From UBA4736 sp002404015 (GTDB lineage: Bacteria; Chloroflexota; Dormibacteria; Dormibacterales; Dormibacteraceae), in the NCBI GenBank assembly GCA_036747295.1, contig DAIOCN010000011.1:1-64000 (forward strand): 64,000 nucleotides of DNA, read 5' to 3'. Of this stretch, positions 32,128-40,715 are shown piece after piece (the first letter of the stretch is position 1; each line of letters starts with the position of its first letter). Under the pieces are notes generated by a model, which was not told the origin of the DNA, ran no database searches, and worked only from the letters and a program-made list of their open reading frames with translations. The position numbers were made by a program, and so were the translations under genes.

Positions 32128-33303
32128 TCACGCTCGCAAGTCTCGCAAATCGAAGGCCACCTTCACGGCGTTGAGGGAGCCGGCCCGCACCGCGTACTCG
32201 ATCGCCTCGCGGTACTCCCCGAGCCCGAACAGCGGGCCGGTGAGCGCCTCCAGGTGCATCTGCGGGGCGGCCTCCAGCGCCATCTGGAACGTGCGCCGGC
32301 CGTCCGCCTCGACCCCGTAGGCGTAGGCGCCCATCACCGTCAGCTCGCGCTGCCAGATCGGTGCCCAGTCGACCCGCTCCGCACCCGGCATGCCGACCGC
32401 CACAACCGTGCCCCGGCCGCGGGTGAAGCGGACCGCCTGGTTCAGGCCCTGCGCCGACCCCGTGCACTCGAAGGTGATGTCGGCGCCGCCCAGCAGAAGC
32501 GGGTCGCCGACGCCGTCGAGCCGGCGCGCCTGGGTGGCGAAGCGGACATGCTGGAACACCTCGCTCGGCGCCACCACGGCGTCCGCCCCGAGGCGGCGGG
32601 CCGCTTCGCGCTGGTGGGGGTACTTGGCGACCGCGATCAGCTGCTTGGGCGGCGTGAAGGCCCGGATCGCCGCGACCGTCAGAAGCCCGATGGTCCCGGC
32701 TCCCAGGACGACGACCACGTCGTCCTGGGTGGCCCGGCCGCGGAGTGCGGCGTGGATGCAGCATGCGAACGGCTCCAGCAGCACGGCGGCCTCGTCGCTG
32801 ATCGCCGCCGGCACCTCGTGGAGCTGGCTCTCGTGCGCGACCAGCACCTGGCCCCAGCCGCCGCCCGTGCTCTTGCAGTAGCCCGTCTGCAGGCCCACGT
32901 CGAGCGGGCCTTCGGTCACGTTCTCGCACAAACCGGGACGGCCGGCCGCGCATTGCCGGCAGGCCGGCGATACGCCGCGCACCTCGCAGCCCAGGGCCGG
33001 CTCGACGACCACACGGCTGCCGTCGTCGAGCTCGCCCAAGACCTCGTGGCCGGGCACGAACGGGTAGCTCGTCAGCGGCTCCAGGTACAGCGACGCGTGC
33101 CCCGTGATGGCCGAGGTATCGGAGCCGCAGATGCCGCTCAGCGTCGGCAGGACGCGGACCCAGCCGGGCCCGGGCAGCTCCGGCTCGGGGATGTCGCCGA
33201 GGTGGAGCAGCGCGAGGTCGCTGGTCGCGACCGAGGGCCGGCCGCGGCTGGCCTTGACAAGGGCATAGCCGGCAACCGAGTGGACGTACTGAAGGGCCAG
33301 CAT
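32128..33303 (-). CDS. zinc-binding alcohol dehydrogenase (MDR family)
   Basis: A 391-residue medium-chain dehydrogenase. Catalytic zinc ligands are in GICGSD and GHEVLGE. Structural-zinc-type cysteines appear as CRQCAAGRPGLC (about 117-128). The NAD(P) motif is VVLGAGTIGLL (about 205-215). The ATG overlaps the stop of the acyl reductase fusion (TGATG). Reduction or oxidation of an aldehyde/alcohol made by that neighbour is the likely task. Confidence 0.9.
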   Translation of the reverse strand: MLALQYVHSVAGYALVKASRGRPSVATSDLALLHLGDIPEPELPGPGWVRVLPTLSGICGSDTSAITGHASLYLEPLTSYPFVPGHEVLGELDDGSRVVVEPALGCEVRGVSPACRQCAAGRPGLCENVTEGPLDVGLQTGYCKSTGGGWGQVLVAHESQLHEVPAAISDEAAVLLEPFACCIHAALRGRATQDDVVVVLGAGTIGLLTVAAIRAFTPPKQLIAVAKYPHQREAARRLGADAVVAPSEVFQHVRFATQARRLDGVGDPLLLGGADITFECTGSAQGLNQAVRFTRGRGTVVAVGMPGAERVDWAPIWQRELTVMGAYAYGVEADGRRTFQMALEAAPQMHLEALTGPLFGLGEYREAIEYAVRAGSLNAVKVAFDLRDLRA

Positions 33304-35663
33304 CAGCGGCGGACCCGCTCCCGGTACTCGGCGGAGCGAGGGTCGGGCATCGGCAGGTGCCAGTTGCCGGGCGCCATCTTCCAGCGCTCGATTCGCCAGC
33401 CCCGCTGGGCGCCCACCTGCGAGAGCCGGGCGTCGGGGTTGATCACCACCGGGGTGCCCACCAGCTCGAGCATCGGCAGGTCGGACAGCGAGTCGGCGTA
33501 GGCGAAGCTTTCGGCGAGATCCACGCCGGCAGCGGCCGCGTACTCCTCGAGCAGCGTGCCCCGCGCCTCCCCGGCCGGCGGCGGCGCGGCCAGGTCGCCA
33601 GTCAGCCGGCCGTCCTTCACCAGCAGGTGCGCGCAGTCCACCTCGACCTCGAGCAGCTCGGCGAGCGGCTCGACCACCACGTCGAGAGCTCCGGTCAGCA
33701 GAAGCACGCGGTGGCCGGCCCGCTTGTGCTCGCGGATCCGGCGCATCCCCTCCGGATAGATCCGCCGCAGCGTGACCTCGTTGAGCGCCTCCTCGCCGAG
33801 CCGGCGCATGACCTCGAGGTCGAGGCCCGCGTACTCGCGGTAGAAGCTGCGCTGGAACTCAGCCCGCGACCGTCGCTCCAGGTAGAGCCAGCGGGGCGCC
33901 TTGCGCGCCATCTCGGCCAGGAAGCGGGGCCACTCGTCCAGCGCCTGGTCCTTGAGGCGCATCCAGAAGAAGTACTCGACGATGTTGGTCTCGACCAGTG
34001 TGCCGTCGACGTCGAAGACGGCCAGCACGTCCGAGCGGCCGGCCCGCTTCCGGACCAGGTTGAGGGCCATGTTGGCGTCCGGTTTCGGTTCGGTGCTGCC
34101 GCTCGGCCCGGGGCCCTTCTTGGGACCGGTGTCGACGCGCGCCATCCGGATCACCGTCGGCAGATGGACGTCCTGGAAGTAGTGGCTCCAGTCGTAGAGC
34201 CCGGGGTCGAACGGGAAGACCGCCTGCTCCGCCTTCGGCAACTGCTCCCAAACCGACATGGTGTGACGCGTGTCGAAGATGCAGTCGACCTCGGTGTAGA
34301 CCCCATAGAGCTCGGAGAGGTTGAGCGCGCGCTCCAGCTTGTTGCGCTGCTCCGTGAGGTCGTCCGAGAGCTTGGTCGTCCGCTGGCCCAGCGGCAGCCG
34401 CTCGACGAACTGCTGGGCGCCCTCCACCACTCGCAGCGCCAGCCGGCCTTTGGCGGTGAGCTCGCCTCGGGTTGGAAAGGTCCAGGTCGGGGTTCCGATG
34501 GCCTGGCCGTAACGGTCGCGCAGAGGGTGGGCCGTGAAGTACACCCCGCACTCCTCGTAGACCCGCCGGAAGCGGAGCGGGTTCCGGCTGCCGGAGGCGG
34601 CGTGGTAGATGCGGTGCTCGGCCCTGGGGGGCGGCGCGGCGGCCACGGCCAGCACGGTGTTGACCACGTAGTCCAGGGGGATGATGTCCAGCAGCGCGTC
34701 GGGCAGGCCGGAGAAGTCGGTCAGCATGGCCCGCCCGAACGCGAGGATGATCGGCTCGGCCATCCGGAAGCCCTCCAGCCAGCCCGGGAACGGCTCGGCC
34801 AGGGCGCTCTCGATGATCGAGGGCCGGACGATGGACAGCGGGATGTCCCCGTGCAGCTCGACCACGGCGTGCTCGGCCATGGCCTTGGTGAACGAGTAGA
34901 TGTCGCTGAACCCCATCGAGCGCGCGTGCACCCTCCCCCGCTCGATCAGGCGGTCCTTCACCCAGCGGTCGCGCAGGCGCTCGACGGTGCGGGCAACCGC
35001 GGGCGTGCCGGCCGGTCCCATCCGGCTGCGCGCCTCCTTGCGAAGCTTGTCGAGGATCTCGGGGCGCCGCGACTCTTCCTCGACGGTGGGCCGCAGTGTG
35101 CTGAGCACCTGCGCCTCGTGCCGCCAGCTGAGTCCGGGGTCCAGCGGCACGTCCTCGCGGACCAGGCCGCGCAGCATGCCGCCCACGTAGGCGGTCGAGA
35201 CGTGGACCAGGTGCGGGTTGGCGCCGGTCTGGGTCAGCGCGGCGATCATGCGCGCGGCGCCTAGCAGGTTGGTCTGGGCCGAGAGGTCAGCCGGGTTGTC
35301 GAATTCGACGGCGGCCGCCGAGTGGATGACGATGTCGCACTTGGCCAGCTCGGCGCGGCCGGCTTCGTCCAGGCCGAGGCCATCGCGGCCGAGGTCGATC
35401 TCGATAACCGCCAGCTTCTCGGCCGCCAGCTGGTTGAACGCCGGCTCGCCGAGCTCTTCCTTCAGCCGCTTGAAGGCAGGACTGGAGAGCACCTCCCGCT
35501 CCAGACGGTCCCGCGCCGGACGGCGCGCCGAGGAGCGGATCGCGAGATTGACGCGGCCGACCTCGGGCAGCGAGCGTAAGAGCTTCTCGACGATCGACTT
35601 GCCTAGGAAGCCGCTGGAACCGGTGACCAGGAGGGTCTTGCCGGCGATGGCCTCTTTGATCAA
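33303..35663 (-). CDS. fatty acyl-CoA reductase-type SDR fused to a HAD-IB phosphatase
   Basis: A 786-residue fusion. Residues 1 to about 400 are an extended SDR like fatty acyl-CoA reductases and thioester reductases, with TGSSGFLGKS at about 14-23 and the catalytic pair YSFTK near 254-258. A C-terminal HAD hydrolase of subfamily IB follows, with DVDGTLVETN near 549 and DSLSDLPML near the end. The TTG at 35663 is preferred because a TAGAAT box lies 7 bases upstream and it begins right before the Rossmann strand; a longer frame reaches into a repeat. It may reduce an acyl thioester to aldehyde or alcohol and remove a phosphate. PlsC downstream fits lipid or wax-type synthesis. Fusions of these domains occur in other bacteria. 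Confidence 0.88.
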   Translation of the reverse strand: MIKEAIAGKTLLVTGSSGFLGKSIVEKLLRSLPEVGRVNLAIRSSARRPARDRLEREVLSSPAFKRLKEELGEPAFNQLAAEKLAVIEIDLGRDGLGLDEAGRAELAKCDIVIHSAAAVEFDNPADLSAQTNLLGAARMIAALTQTGANPHLVHVSTAYVGGMLRGLVREDVPLDPGLSWRHEAQVLSTLRPTVEEESRRPEILDKLRKEARSRMGPAGTPAVARTVERLRDRWVKDRLIERGRVHARSMGFSDIYSFTKAMAEHAVVELHGDIPLSIVRPSIIESALAEPFPGWLEGFRMAEPIILAFGRAMLTDFSGLPDALLDIIPLDYVVNTVLAVAAAPPPRAEHRIYHAASGSRNPLRFRRVYEECGVYFTAHPLRDRYGQAIGTPTWTFPTRGELTAKGRLALRVVEGAQQFVERLPLGQRTTKLSDDLTEQRNKLERALNLSELYGVYTEVDCIFDTRHTMSVWEQLPKAEQAVFPFDPGLYDWSHYFQDVHLPTVIRMARVDTGPKKGPGPSGSTEPKPDANMALNLVRKRAGRSDVLAVFDVDGTLVETNIVEYFFWMRLKDQALDEWPRFLAEMARKAPRWLYLERRSRAEFQRSFYREYAGLDLEVMRRLGEEALNEVTLRRIYPEGMRRIREHKRAGHRVLLLTGALDVVVEPLAELLEVEVDCAHLLVKDGRLTGDLAAPPPAGEARGTLLEEYAAAAGVDLAESFAYADSLSDLPMLELVGTPVVINPDARLSQVGAQRGWRIERWKMAPGNWHLPMPDPRSAEYRERVRR

Positions 35664-35664
35664 C

Positions 35665-35856
35665 CCACCGATTCTAGAGGTCCGGCCGAAAAGCCCAGAC
35701 GGAGCCTCGGCGCCCATGCGGCCCATCCGCGGCGTCAGCTTCTGCGGTCCTCGCGTCCGCACCGTCAGGTGCGCGTGCTGCGGTCCTCGGCGCTTCCTTG
35801 CGGCTGGGCCACCTGACCACCGATTCTCTCGCCCGGATTTCCGGCCGAACCTCTAG
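35665..35856. repeat. 192-base nested repeat region
   Basis: CCACCGATTCT occurs at 35665-35675 and again at 35817-35827. Inverted arms at 35674-35692 and 35838-35856 pair at 17 of 19 positions (CTAGAGGT.CGGCCG). Between them are the 24-base core shared with 23245-23268 and two TGCGGTCCTCG-type direct repeats. No coding gene is evident between 35664 and 35890. Confidence 0.6.
35671..35676 (-). promoter_or_regulatory. leaderless-type -10 box TAGAAT
   Basis: Minus-strand TAGAAT (35676-35671), 7 bases, then TTG at 35663. It lies inside the 11-base direct repeat at 35665-35675. Confidence 0.5.
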
Positions 35857-35890
35857 GGCGGGCGATGAGCGAAGCCCCGAGCGGACCCGG

Positions 35891-36934
35891 CTATGGGGCG
35901 ACGGACAGCCTCCCGGCCAGGATGTCCGAGGAGATGGCCGTCGCCGCCCAGCCGAGGTCGTCCTTGACCGTCACCAGGAACGAGTAAAGGTGGCCGGGCT
36001 GGCCGCTGAAGTGGGCCCCGCCGGCGGCCACCGCCGACAGCCAGTTGCTGCTCGGGGCGCCATCCCGGACCACCTGCACGTCGAACCTGCCACCGCCGGG
36101 CGAGCTCCAGCTGACGTCGATCTGGGTGGCGTCGTCCGCCTGGGCCTGGGCGCTGACGGCGACCTGGGGCAGGGTGACCGCCGGGAACCGGGGCGCGCCT
36201 CCCAGCCAGAGGTTGCCGATGTCCTTGGGCCAGGGGTCGGGTCCGGCGCCGGCCCAGCCGTAGGGATCGATCGCGATCCGGCCGGCCGCCAGGTAGACGC
36301 CGAAGTGCACGTGCTCGCCGGTGCTCGAGCCGGTGTTGCCGGACTGGCCGATCACCTGGCCCCGGCGCACCCGCTGGCCCTGCTGCACGTCGATGCGTTC
36401 CAGGTGGGCGTAGCGGGTCAGGATCCCATTGCCGTGGTCGATGAACACGTTCTGCCCGAAGCCGCACTTGGCGCAGCCGGGATTGTCCCAGGCGGCGAAC
36501 ACGACCTGGCCGTCAGCCGCCGCGATCACGTTCTCGTAGTAGAGGCCGTAGTCCATGCCGTCGTGCCCGTCGTAGAAGAGGTAATCCTTGCCGCCCGGGT
36601 TGGGATCGTCGAAGCCGTCGGCCGTGCGCTGCTGGCCGTCGAAGCGGCACACGCGCCCGTCGGGGACGTACGTGGGGTTGCAGTGGTCGAAGATCGAGGT
36701 CACGAAGTGGGGACCCAGGAAGGGCAGGGTCAGGAACCCGCTGCCGGCGTTCGCCAGCACGGGGCTGTTGCCGGCCTCGATGGGACCGGTCGGGATCTGG
36801 GCGGGGTAGCTCCAGCGCTTGTACGGGATGGGTGCCTGGGTCGCCAGCCGGGGCGCTGCCGCCGAAACCGGGCCCGCGCCGGCCAGCAGGAGCATCCCCG
36901 CCGTGACCAGCAACGACCGCCCGAGCAACCGCAT
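35891..36934 (-). CDS. secreted M23-family metallopeptidase
   Basis: A 347-residue exported protein with a signal peptide (LLVTAGMLLLAGAGPVSAAA). The LytM/M23 domain has zinc ligands in GHDGMDYG and HVHFGV, with GNGILTRYAHLERIDV between them. A C-terminal beta-sandwich of about 90 residues resembles a fibronectin type III module (SWSSPGGGRFDVQVV). It probably cuts peptidoglycan cross-links or acts as a scaffold outside the membrane. The ATG at 36934 has GAGG just upstream and fits the signal peptide; an ATG at 36973 would add 13 residues. Confidence 0.88.
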   Translation of the reverse strand: MRLLGRSLLVTAGMLLLAGAGPVSAAAPRLATQAPIPYKRWSYPAQIPTGPIEAGNSPVLANAGSGFLTLPFLGPHFVTSIFDHCNPTYVPDGRVCRFDGQQRTADGFDDPNPGGKDYLFYDGHDGMDYGLYYENVIAAADGQVVFAAWDNPGCAKCGFGQNVFIDHGNGILTRYAHLERIDVQQGQRVRRGQVIGQSGNTGSSTGEHVHFGVYLAAGRIAIDPYGWAGAGPDPWPKDIGNLWLGGAPRFPAVTLPQVAVSAQAQADDATQIDVSWSSPGGGRFDVQVVRDGAPSSNWLSAVAAGGAHFSGQPGHLYSFLVTVKDDLGWAATAISSDILAGRLSVAP

Positions 36935-37010
36935 CGCCTCACAGTGAACGCCGGCGCGGAGACGAGCCCTCATCGGCGATGTAAGGAGTCGTTAAGGCGC
37001 TGGCTGACCT

Positions 37011-37886
37011 CTAAATGATCCGGCGCCGGATCGTGGCCGAGGTGTAGTCGATCAGCATCGTCATCAGGACCACGACGATCAGCACCATCGCCTCCTGGCG
37101 GTAGAGGAACTGCTCGATGTACTGGCTGAAGAGGAAGCCGATCCCACCGGCCCCGATCAGGCCGAGGATGGTCGCCGAGTGGACGTTCACCTCGAAGCTG
37201 TAGAGCAGGTGCGCGACCAGGTAGGGTAGGACCTGCGGGCCGACGCCGTTCACCAGCACCTGGATGGGGTTGGCGCCGGTCGCCGTCAGGGCCTCGACCT
37301 GGCCCGAGTCGATGGCTTCGATGGCCTCCGAGAACAGCTTCGACATCAGGCCGACGCTGAAGATCATCACGGCGAGCACGCCCGGGAAAGGGCCCAGGCC
37401 GACGGAGGTGACGAAGAGGATGCCCCAGAAGATGGTCGGGATGGCCCTGATCATGCTCATGAGGGTCCGGACTACGAAGTAGACGGCCGAGCCGAGCGCG
37501 TTCCGCCGCATCAGATTGCCCGCCGCCACGAAGCTGAGCGGGATGGCGACGACGGCGCCCAGCGCCGTGCCCAGGATCGCGATCGCCAGCGTCTGCAGGG
37601 CGTAGTGCGGCACCAGGCCCTCCGGGAAGCCGGCTCCGCCCGGCTTCATCAGCGACCAGTCGGGGTGCAGGAAGCCGGCCAGGACGCGGCCCATGTTGTG
37701 GATGCCGTCGAAGAGCTGGCCAGGTGCGAACTCGGTCTCCCGGTAGGTCACCACGATCAGCGCCACCAGGAGGAAGAGCGCGATGAACTGGAGCACCCGG
37801 CGCAGCACGGCCTCCGAGGAGGCCTCGGCCATGAGGGCGTCGATCCGCGCCTGCTGCGCGGTGCTACTCGTAGCCGAGTCGCCCAT
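37011..37886 (-). CDS. phnE: phosphonate-type ABC transporter permease
   Basis: A 291-residue permease with about six membrane segments. The cytoplasmic EAA-like loop is SEAIEAIDSGQVEALTATG. It overlaps phnC by 23 bases. With PhnD and PhnC it forms an importer for phosphonate, phosphite or a similar anion. No C-P lyase genes are present in the window, so the ligand is open. Confidence 0.9.
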   Translation of the reverse strand: MGDSATSSTAQQARIDALMAEASSEAVLRRVLQFIALFLLVALIVVTYRETEFAPGQLFDGIHNMGRVLAGFLHPDWSLMKPGGAGFPEGLVPHYALQTLAIAILGTALGAVVAIPLSFVAAGNLMRRNALGSAVYFVVRTLMSMIRAIPTIFWGILFVTSVGLGPFPGVLAVMIFSVGLMSKLFSEAIEAIDSGQVEALTATGANPIQVLVNGVGPQVLPYLVAHLLYSFEVNVHSATILGLIGAGGIGFLFSQYIEQFLYRQEAMVLIVVVLMTMLIDYTSATIRRRII

Positions 37887-38610
37887 AGATCGTCCTGTAG
37901 GCCGCCTCGTCCAGCTCGCCGGGGGGACCGTCGTACACGATCTTGCCCTTGCGCATCGCCACGATCCGGTCCGCGTAGCGCTTGGCCAGCTCGAAGTGGT
38001 GGATGGAGCAGAGCAGCGTGATGCCGTCCCGCCGGTTGATGTCCCGGAGGTAGTCGAGGACCACGCCCGCCGTCTCCGGGTCGAGGCTGGCGATCGGCTC
38101 GTCGGCCAGCATGATCTCGGGCTGCTGGGCCAGAGCCCTGGCGATGGCGACTCGCTGCTGCTGGCCGCCGGAGAGCCGGTCGGCGCGGACGCCGCCCTTC
38201 TCGGCGATCTCCAGTCGATCCAGGCTGCGCCAGGCCAGCTCGCGGTCCGCCCGGGAGAAGACGGGCAGCAGCGCCCGCCAGCCGTCCTGGTACCCCAGCC
38301 GCCCGTTGAGCACGTTCTTCAGCACGGTCGAGCGGCGCACGAGGTTGAACTGCTGGAAGATCATCGCCATCCGGCGGCGCGCCTTCCGAAGCTCGGCGCC
38401 CCGCAGGCGGGTCAGCTCCTCGCCGTCCAGCAGCACGCGCCCGCCGCTGGGCTCGAGGAGCCGGTTGATCGCCCGCAGCAGCGTGGACTTGCCGGAGCCG
38501 CTGGGGCCGATGACGCACAGGAACTGGCCGCGCGGCACCTCCAGGCTCACGCCGTCGAGGGCCGTGGTCCCGCCCGGAAAGACCTTGGAGAGGCCCTCGA
38601 TGCGGATCAG
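37864..38610 (-). CDS. phnC: phosphonate-type ABC transporter ATP-binding protein (CTG start)
   Basis: An ABC ATPase with Walker A GPSGSGKST, Q-loop FQQFN, signature LSGGQQQR and Walker B IMLADEPIASLD. The first in-frame standard start is the GTG at 38550, but that would remove the first strand and the A-loop (IRIEGLSKVFPGG), which are encoded just upstream and conserved. The CTG at 38610 gives the family length (248 residues); a CTG at 38628 follows AGGGG and is also possible. The stop of phnD is 8 bases before the latter. Function is secure; the start is inferred. Confidence 0.9.
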   Translation of the reverse strand: MIRIEGLSKVFPGGTTALDGVSLEVPRGQFLCVIGPSGSGKSTLLRAINRLLEPSGGRVLLDGEELTRLRGAELRKARRRMAMIFQQFNLVRRSTVLKNVLNGRLGYQDGWRALLPVFSRADRELAWRSLDRLEIAEKGGVRADRLSGGQQQRVAIARALAQQPEIMLADEPIASLDPETAGVVLDYLRDINRRDGITLLCSIHHFELAKRYADRIVAMRKGKIVYDGPPGELDEAAYRTIYGRLGYE

Positions 38611-38635
38611 CGGGGCCGCTGCGGCCAGGGCACCC

Positions 38636-39586
38636 CTAGGGGGACTTGCTGGGGCTTGGGGTCGGCGAGGCGGCCGGGTAGCCCTTGAGGAGGTCCGGGG
38701 CGACTCCCTTGACGACGTCGCGGATCTGCTGGTAGTCCGAGTCCTGGGCTGGGACCAGCTTCTCGATGGTGAACAGTGCCTTCAGGTACTGGGACATGCT
38801 GGGGTCGCTGCCGAGCTTGATCATGGCGTCGGTCAGCTTCTTCTTCTGCGCCGAGTTCATCTGGTGGCGAACGATCTGGGGGTCGCCGGGGATGAGCTGA
38901 GGCGTGGTGAAGATGACCTGGGTCTTGTCCATGATCCCTGGGCAGGCGGTGTCGGCGCCGGCGTTGGTCCTGGCGTCGTCGTAGATCGCGCCTGCGTCAA
39001 CCTGGCCGTTGCATACGGCGAGCGCGACCGCAGTCTGGTTGGAGATGTTCACGCTCTTGCTGAGATCCTTGTCGGGGTCGATGCCGTTCTGCTTCATCCA
39101 GTACTTCGGGTAGAGGTTGCTGGACGCGGAGATGACGTCACCGAAGGCGAAGCTGTGGCCCTTCAGGTCCTTGATCGAGTTGATGCCGGTTCCCTTGCGG
39201 GCGATGATGAACGAGTTGTAGCCGGCCACGCCCTTGCGCACGGACTTGGTCATCGGCTCGGAGCCGTTCACCTGGTGTCCGATCACGTAGTCGAGAGGGC
39301 CCACCCAGGCGCTGTCGACCAGGTTGGAGGTCATGCCCTCCGCGACGGCCGCGTAGCTCGTGGGGACCTGGGGCGTGATGGTGGCCCCGATCTCCTTGCC
39401 CAGGTAGTCGGTGATGGGCTTGGCGGAGGTCAGCACCGTCTGTGCGTTCTGGGAGGGGACGAACGCCATCACGAGAGAGGACTTGGCCGCCTCCTCGGTG
39501 GGCGTGGTGCTGGTCGTGCCGCCCCCGCCGCAGGCGACCAGGACCAGGATGGCAGCGGCCAGGACCGCTCGCTTGGGAACTCTCAC
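38636..39586 (-). CDS. phnD: phosphonate-type ABC transporter substrate-binding lipoprotein
   Basis: A 316-residue periplasmic-binding-protein-like lipoprotein. Signal and lipobox LVLVAC put Cys at residue 19. The fold starts MAFVPSQNAQTV. NLVDSAWVGPLDYV and SASSNLYPKYWMKQ match the PhnD family binding site. A Thr/Ser/Pro linker follows the cysteine and a similar tail ends the protein. The GTG start has AGAGAGG upstream. It heads the phnDCE operon. Confidence 0.92.
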   Translation of the reverse strand: MRVPKRAVLAAAILVLVACGGGGTTSTTPTEEAAKSSLVMAFVPSQNAQTVLTSAKPITDYLGKEIGATITPQVPTSYAAVAEGMTSNLVDSAWVGPLDYVIGHQVNGSEPMTKSVRKGVAGYNSFIIARKGTGINSIKDLKGHSFAFGDVISASSNLYPKYWMKQNGIDPDKDLSKSVNISNQTAVALAVCNGQVDAGAIYDDARTNAGADTACPGIMDKTQVIFTTPQLIPGDPQIVRHQMNSAQKKKLTDAMIKLGSDPSMSQYLKALFTIEKLVPAQDSDYQQIRDVVKGVAPDLLKGYPAASPTPSPSKSP

Positions 39587-39648
39587 GGCAACCTCTCTCC
39601 TCGGGATGCAGGCAGGCGGGGCCCGGCGGACCCCCCTTCAGGCGCGGC

Positions 39649-39654
39649 TACTAT
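39649..39654 (+). promoter_or_regulatory. leaderless-type -10 box TACTAT
   Basis: TACTAT, 8 bases, then ATG at 39663. Confidence 0.5.
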
Positions 39655-39662
39655 AGCAACCA

Positions 39663-40694
39663 ATGGACGTGCTCAGCGAAGGCCGTTGCTCCGTCTTCCG
39701 GGAGCCCTCCGGTCCCTCCGGCGTGAAGCTCGAAGAGTGGCCCCGGACCGCCCCGGGCGAGGGCAGGGTGGCGATCTCCATGAAGGCGGCGTCTCTGAAC
39801 CACCTGGACCTCTGGTTGGTCAGCGGGGCCCAGAAAGTCGAGCCGCCACGCGTGCTGGCCGCCGACGGGGCGGGCGTCGTTGAGAGCTCGGCCGACCCCG
39901 CCTGGAAGCCGGGCGACGAGGTAGTCGTCTATCCCGGGCTGTCGTGCGGCGAGTGCCCGGCGTGCAGCGCCGGACAGGACGTCTTCTGCGTCAAGCGCTA
40001 CCGGATCCTCGGGGAGCACGCGGACGGGACCGCCTGCGAGCTGCTCCACGTGCCGGCCAGGAACGTCTATCGCAAGCCGGCCGGCCTCACCTGGGAGGAG
40101 GCGGCCGCCTTTCCCCTGACCTTCCTCACCGCGTGGAGGATGCTGACGACGCGGGCGCGGCTCGCCAGGGGCGAGACCCTCCTCGTGGTGGGCGCTGGAG
40201 CCGGGGTCGCGGTGGCCGCGATCCTGATCGGCCGGCACCTCGGCGCCAGGGTGTTCGCGACCAGCCGTTCGGAGGCCAAGCGCCGCCAGGCCGAGGCGCT
40301 GGGGGCCGAGCTGACCTTCCCCTCGGAAGGCTTCGCCAAGCCGGTGCAGGAGGCGTCTGGCGGCGGCGTCGACGTGGTCTTCGAACATGTCGGTCCGGCC
40401 ACGCTGCCCGATTCGCTGCGCTCCCTCAAGCTGGGCGGCCGGGTGGTGTTCTGCGGCTCGACCTCGGGTCCCAAGGCGGAGATCTCGATGCCGGCCCTGT
40501 TCTTCCGCCAGGTTGACCTGCTGGGCTCGACGATGGGCAACCGCTCCGAGTTCGAAGCCGTCCTCAAGGCGGTGGACGGCGGCCTGCGGCCGGTGGTCGA
40601 CTCGGTCTTTCCGCTGGCCCAGGTGGTCAAGGCGCTCGAGCACCTGGACAGCCAGGAGCAGTTCGGAAAAATCGTCCTCCAGATCAGTCCATGA
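39663..40694 (+). CDS. zinc-type MDR oxidoreductase (quinone reductase-like)
   Basis: A 343-residue medium-chain reductase. CGECPACSAGQDVFC (about 97-111) is the structural zinc loop. The nucleotide motif is VVGAGAGVAVAAI (about 178-190). Its start is set by the TACTAT box. The downstream surE frame is in the same reading frame and begins immediately after this stop. The substrate is unknown. Confidence 0.9.
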   Translation: MDVLSEGRCSVFREPSGPSGVKLEEWPRTAPGEGRVAISMKAASLNHLDLWLVSGAQKVEPPRVLAADGAGVVESSADPAWKPGDEVVVYPGLSCGECPACSAGQDVFCVKRYRILGEHADGTACELLHVPARNVYRKPAGLTWEEAAAFPLTFLTAWRMLTTRARLARGETLLVVGAGAGVAVAAILIGRHLGARVFATSRSEAKRRQAEALGAELTFPSEGFAKPVQEASGGGVDVVFEHVGPATLPDSLRSLKLGGRVVFCGSTSGPKAEISMPALFFRQVDLLGSTMGNRSEFEAVLKAVDGGLRPVVDSVFPLAQVVKALEHLDSQEQFGKIVLQISP

Positions 40695-40715
40695 ACCACC
40701 CAGCGGGGTGAAGCG

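Noticed and set aside
33357..35264. Plus-strand open frame of 635 codons opposite the acyl reductase-HAD gene
   Set aside because: Shadow of a strongly supported gene; no domain, and composition typical of a third-position GC artefact.
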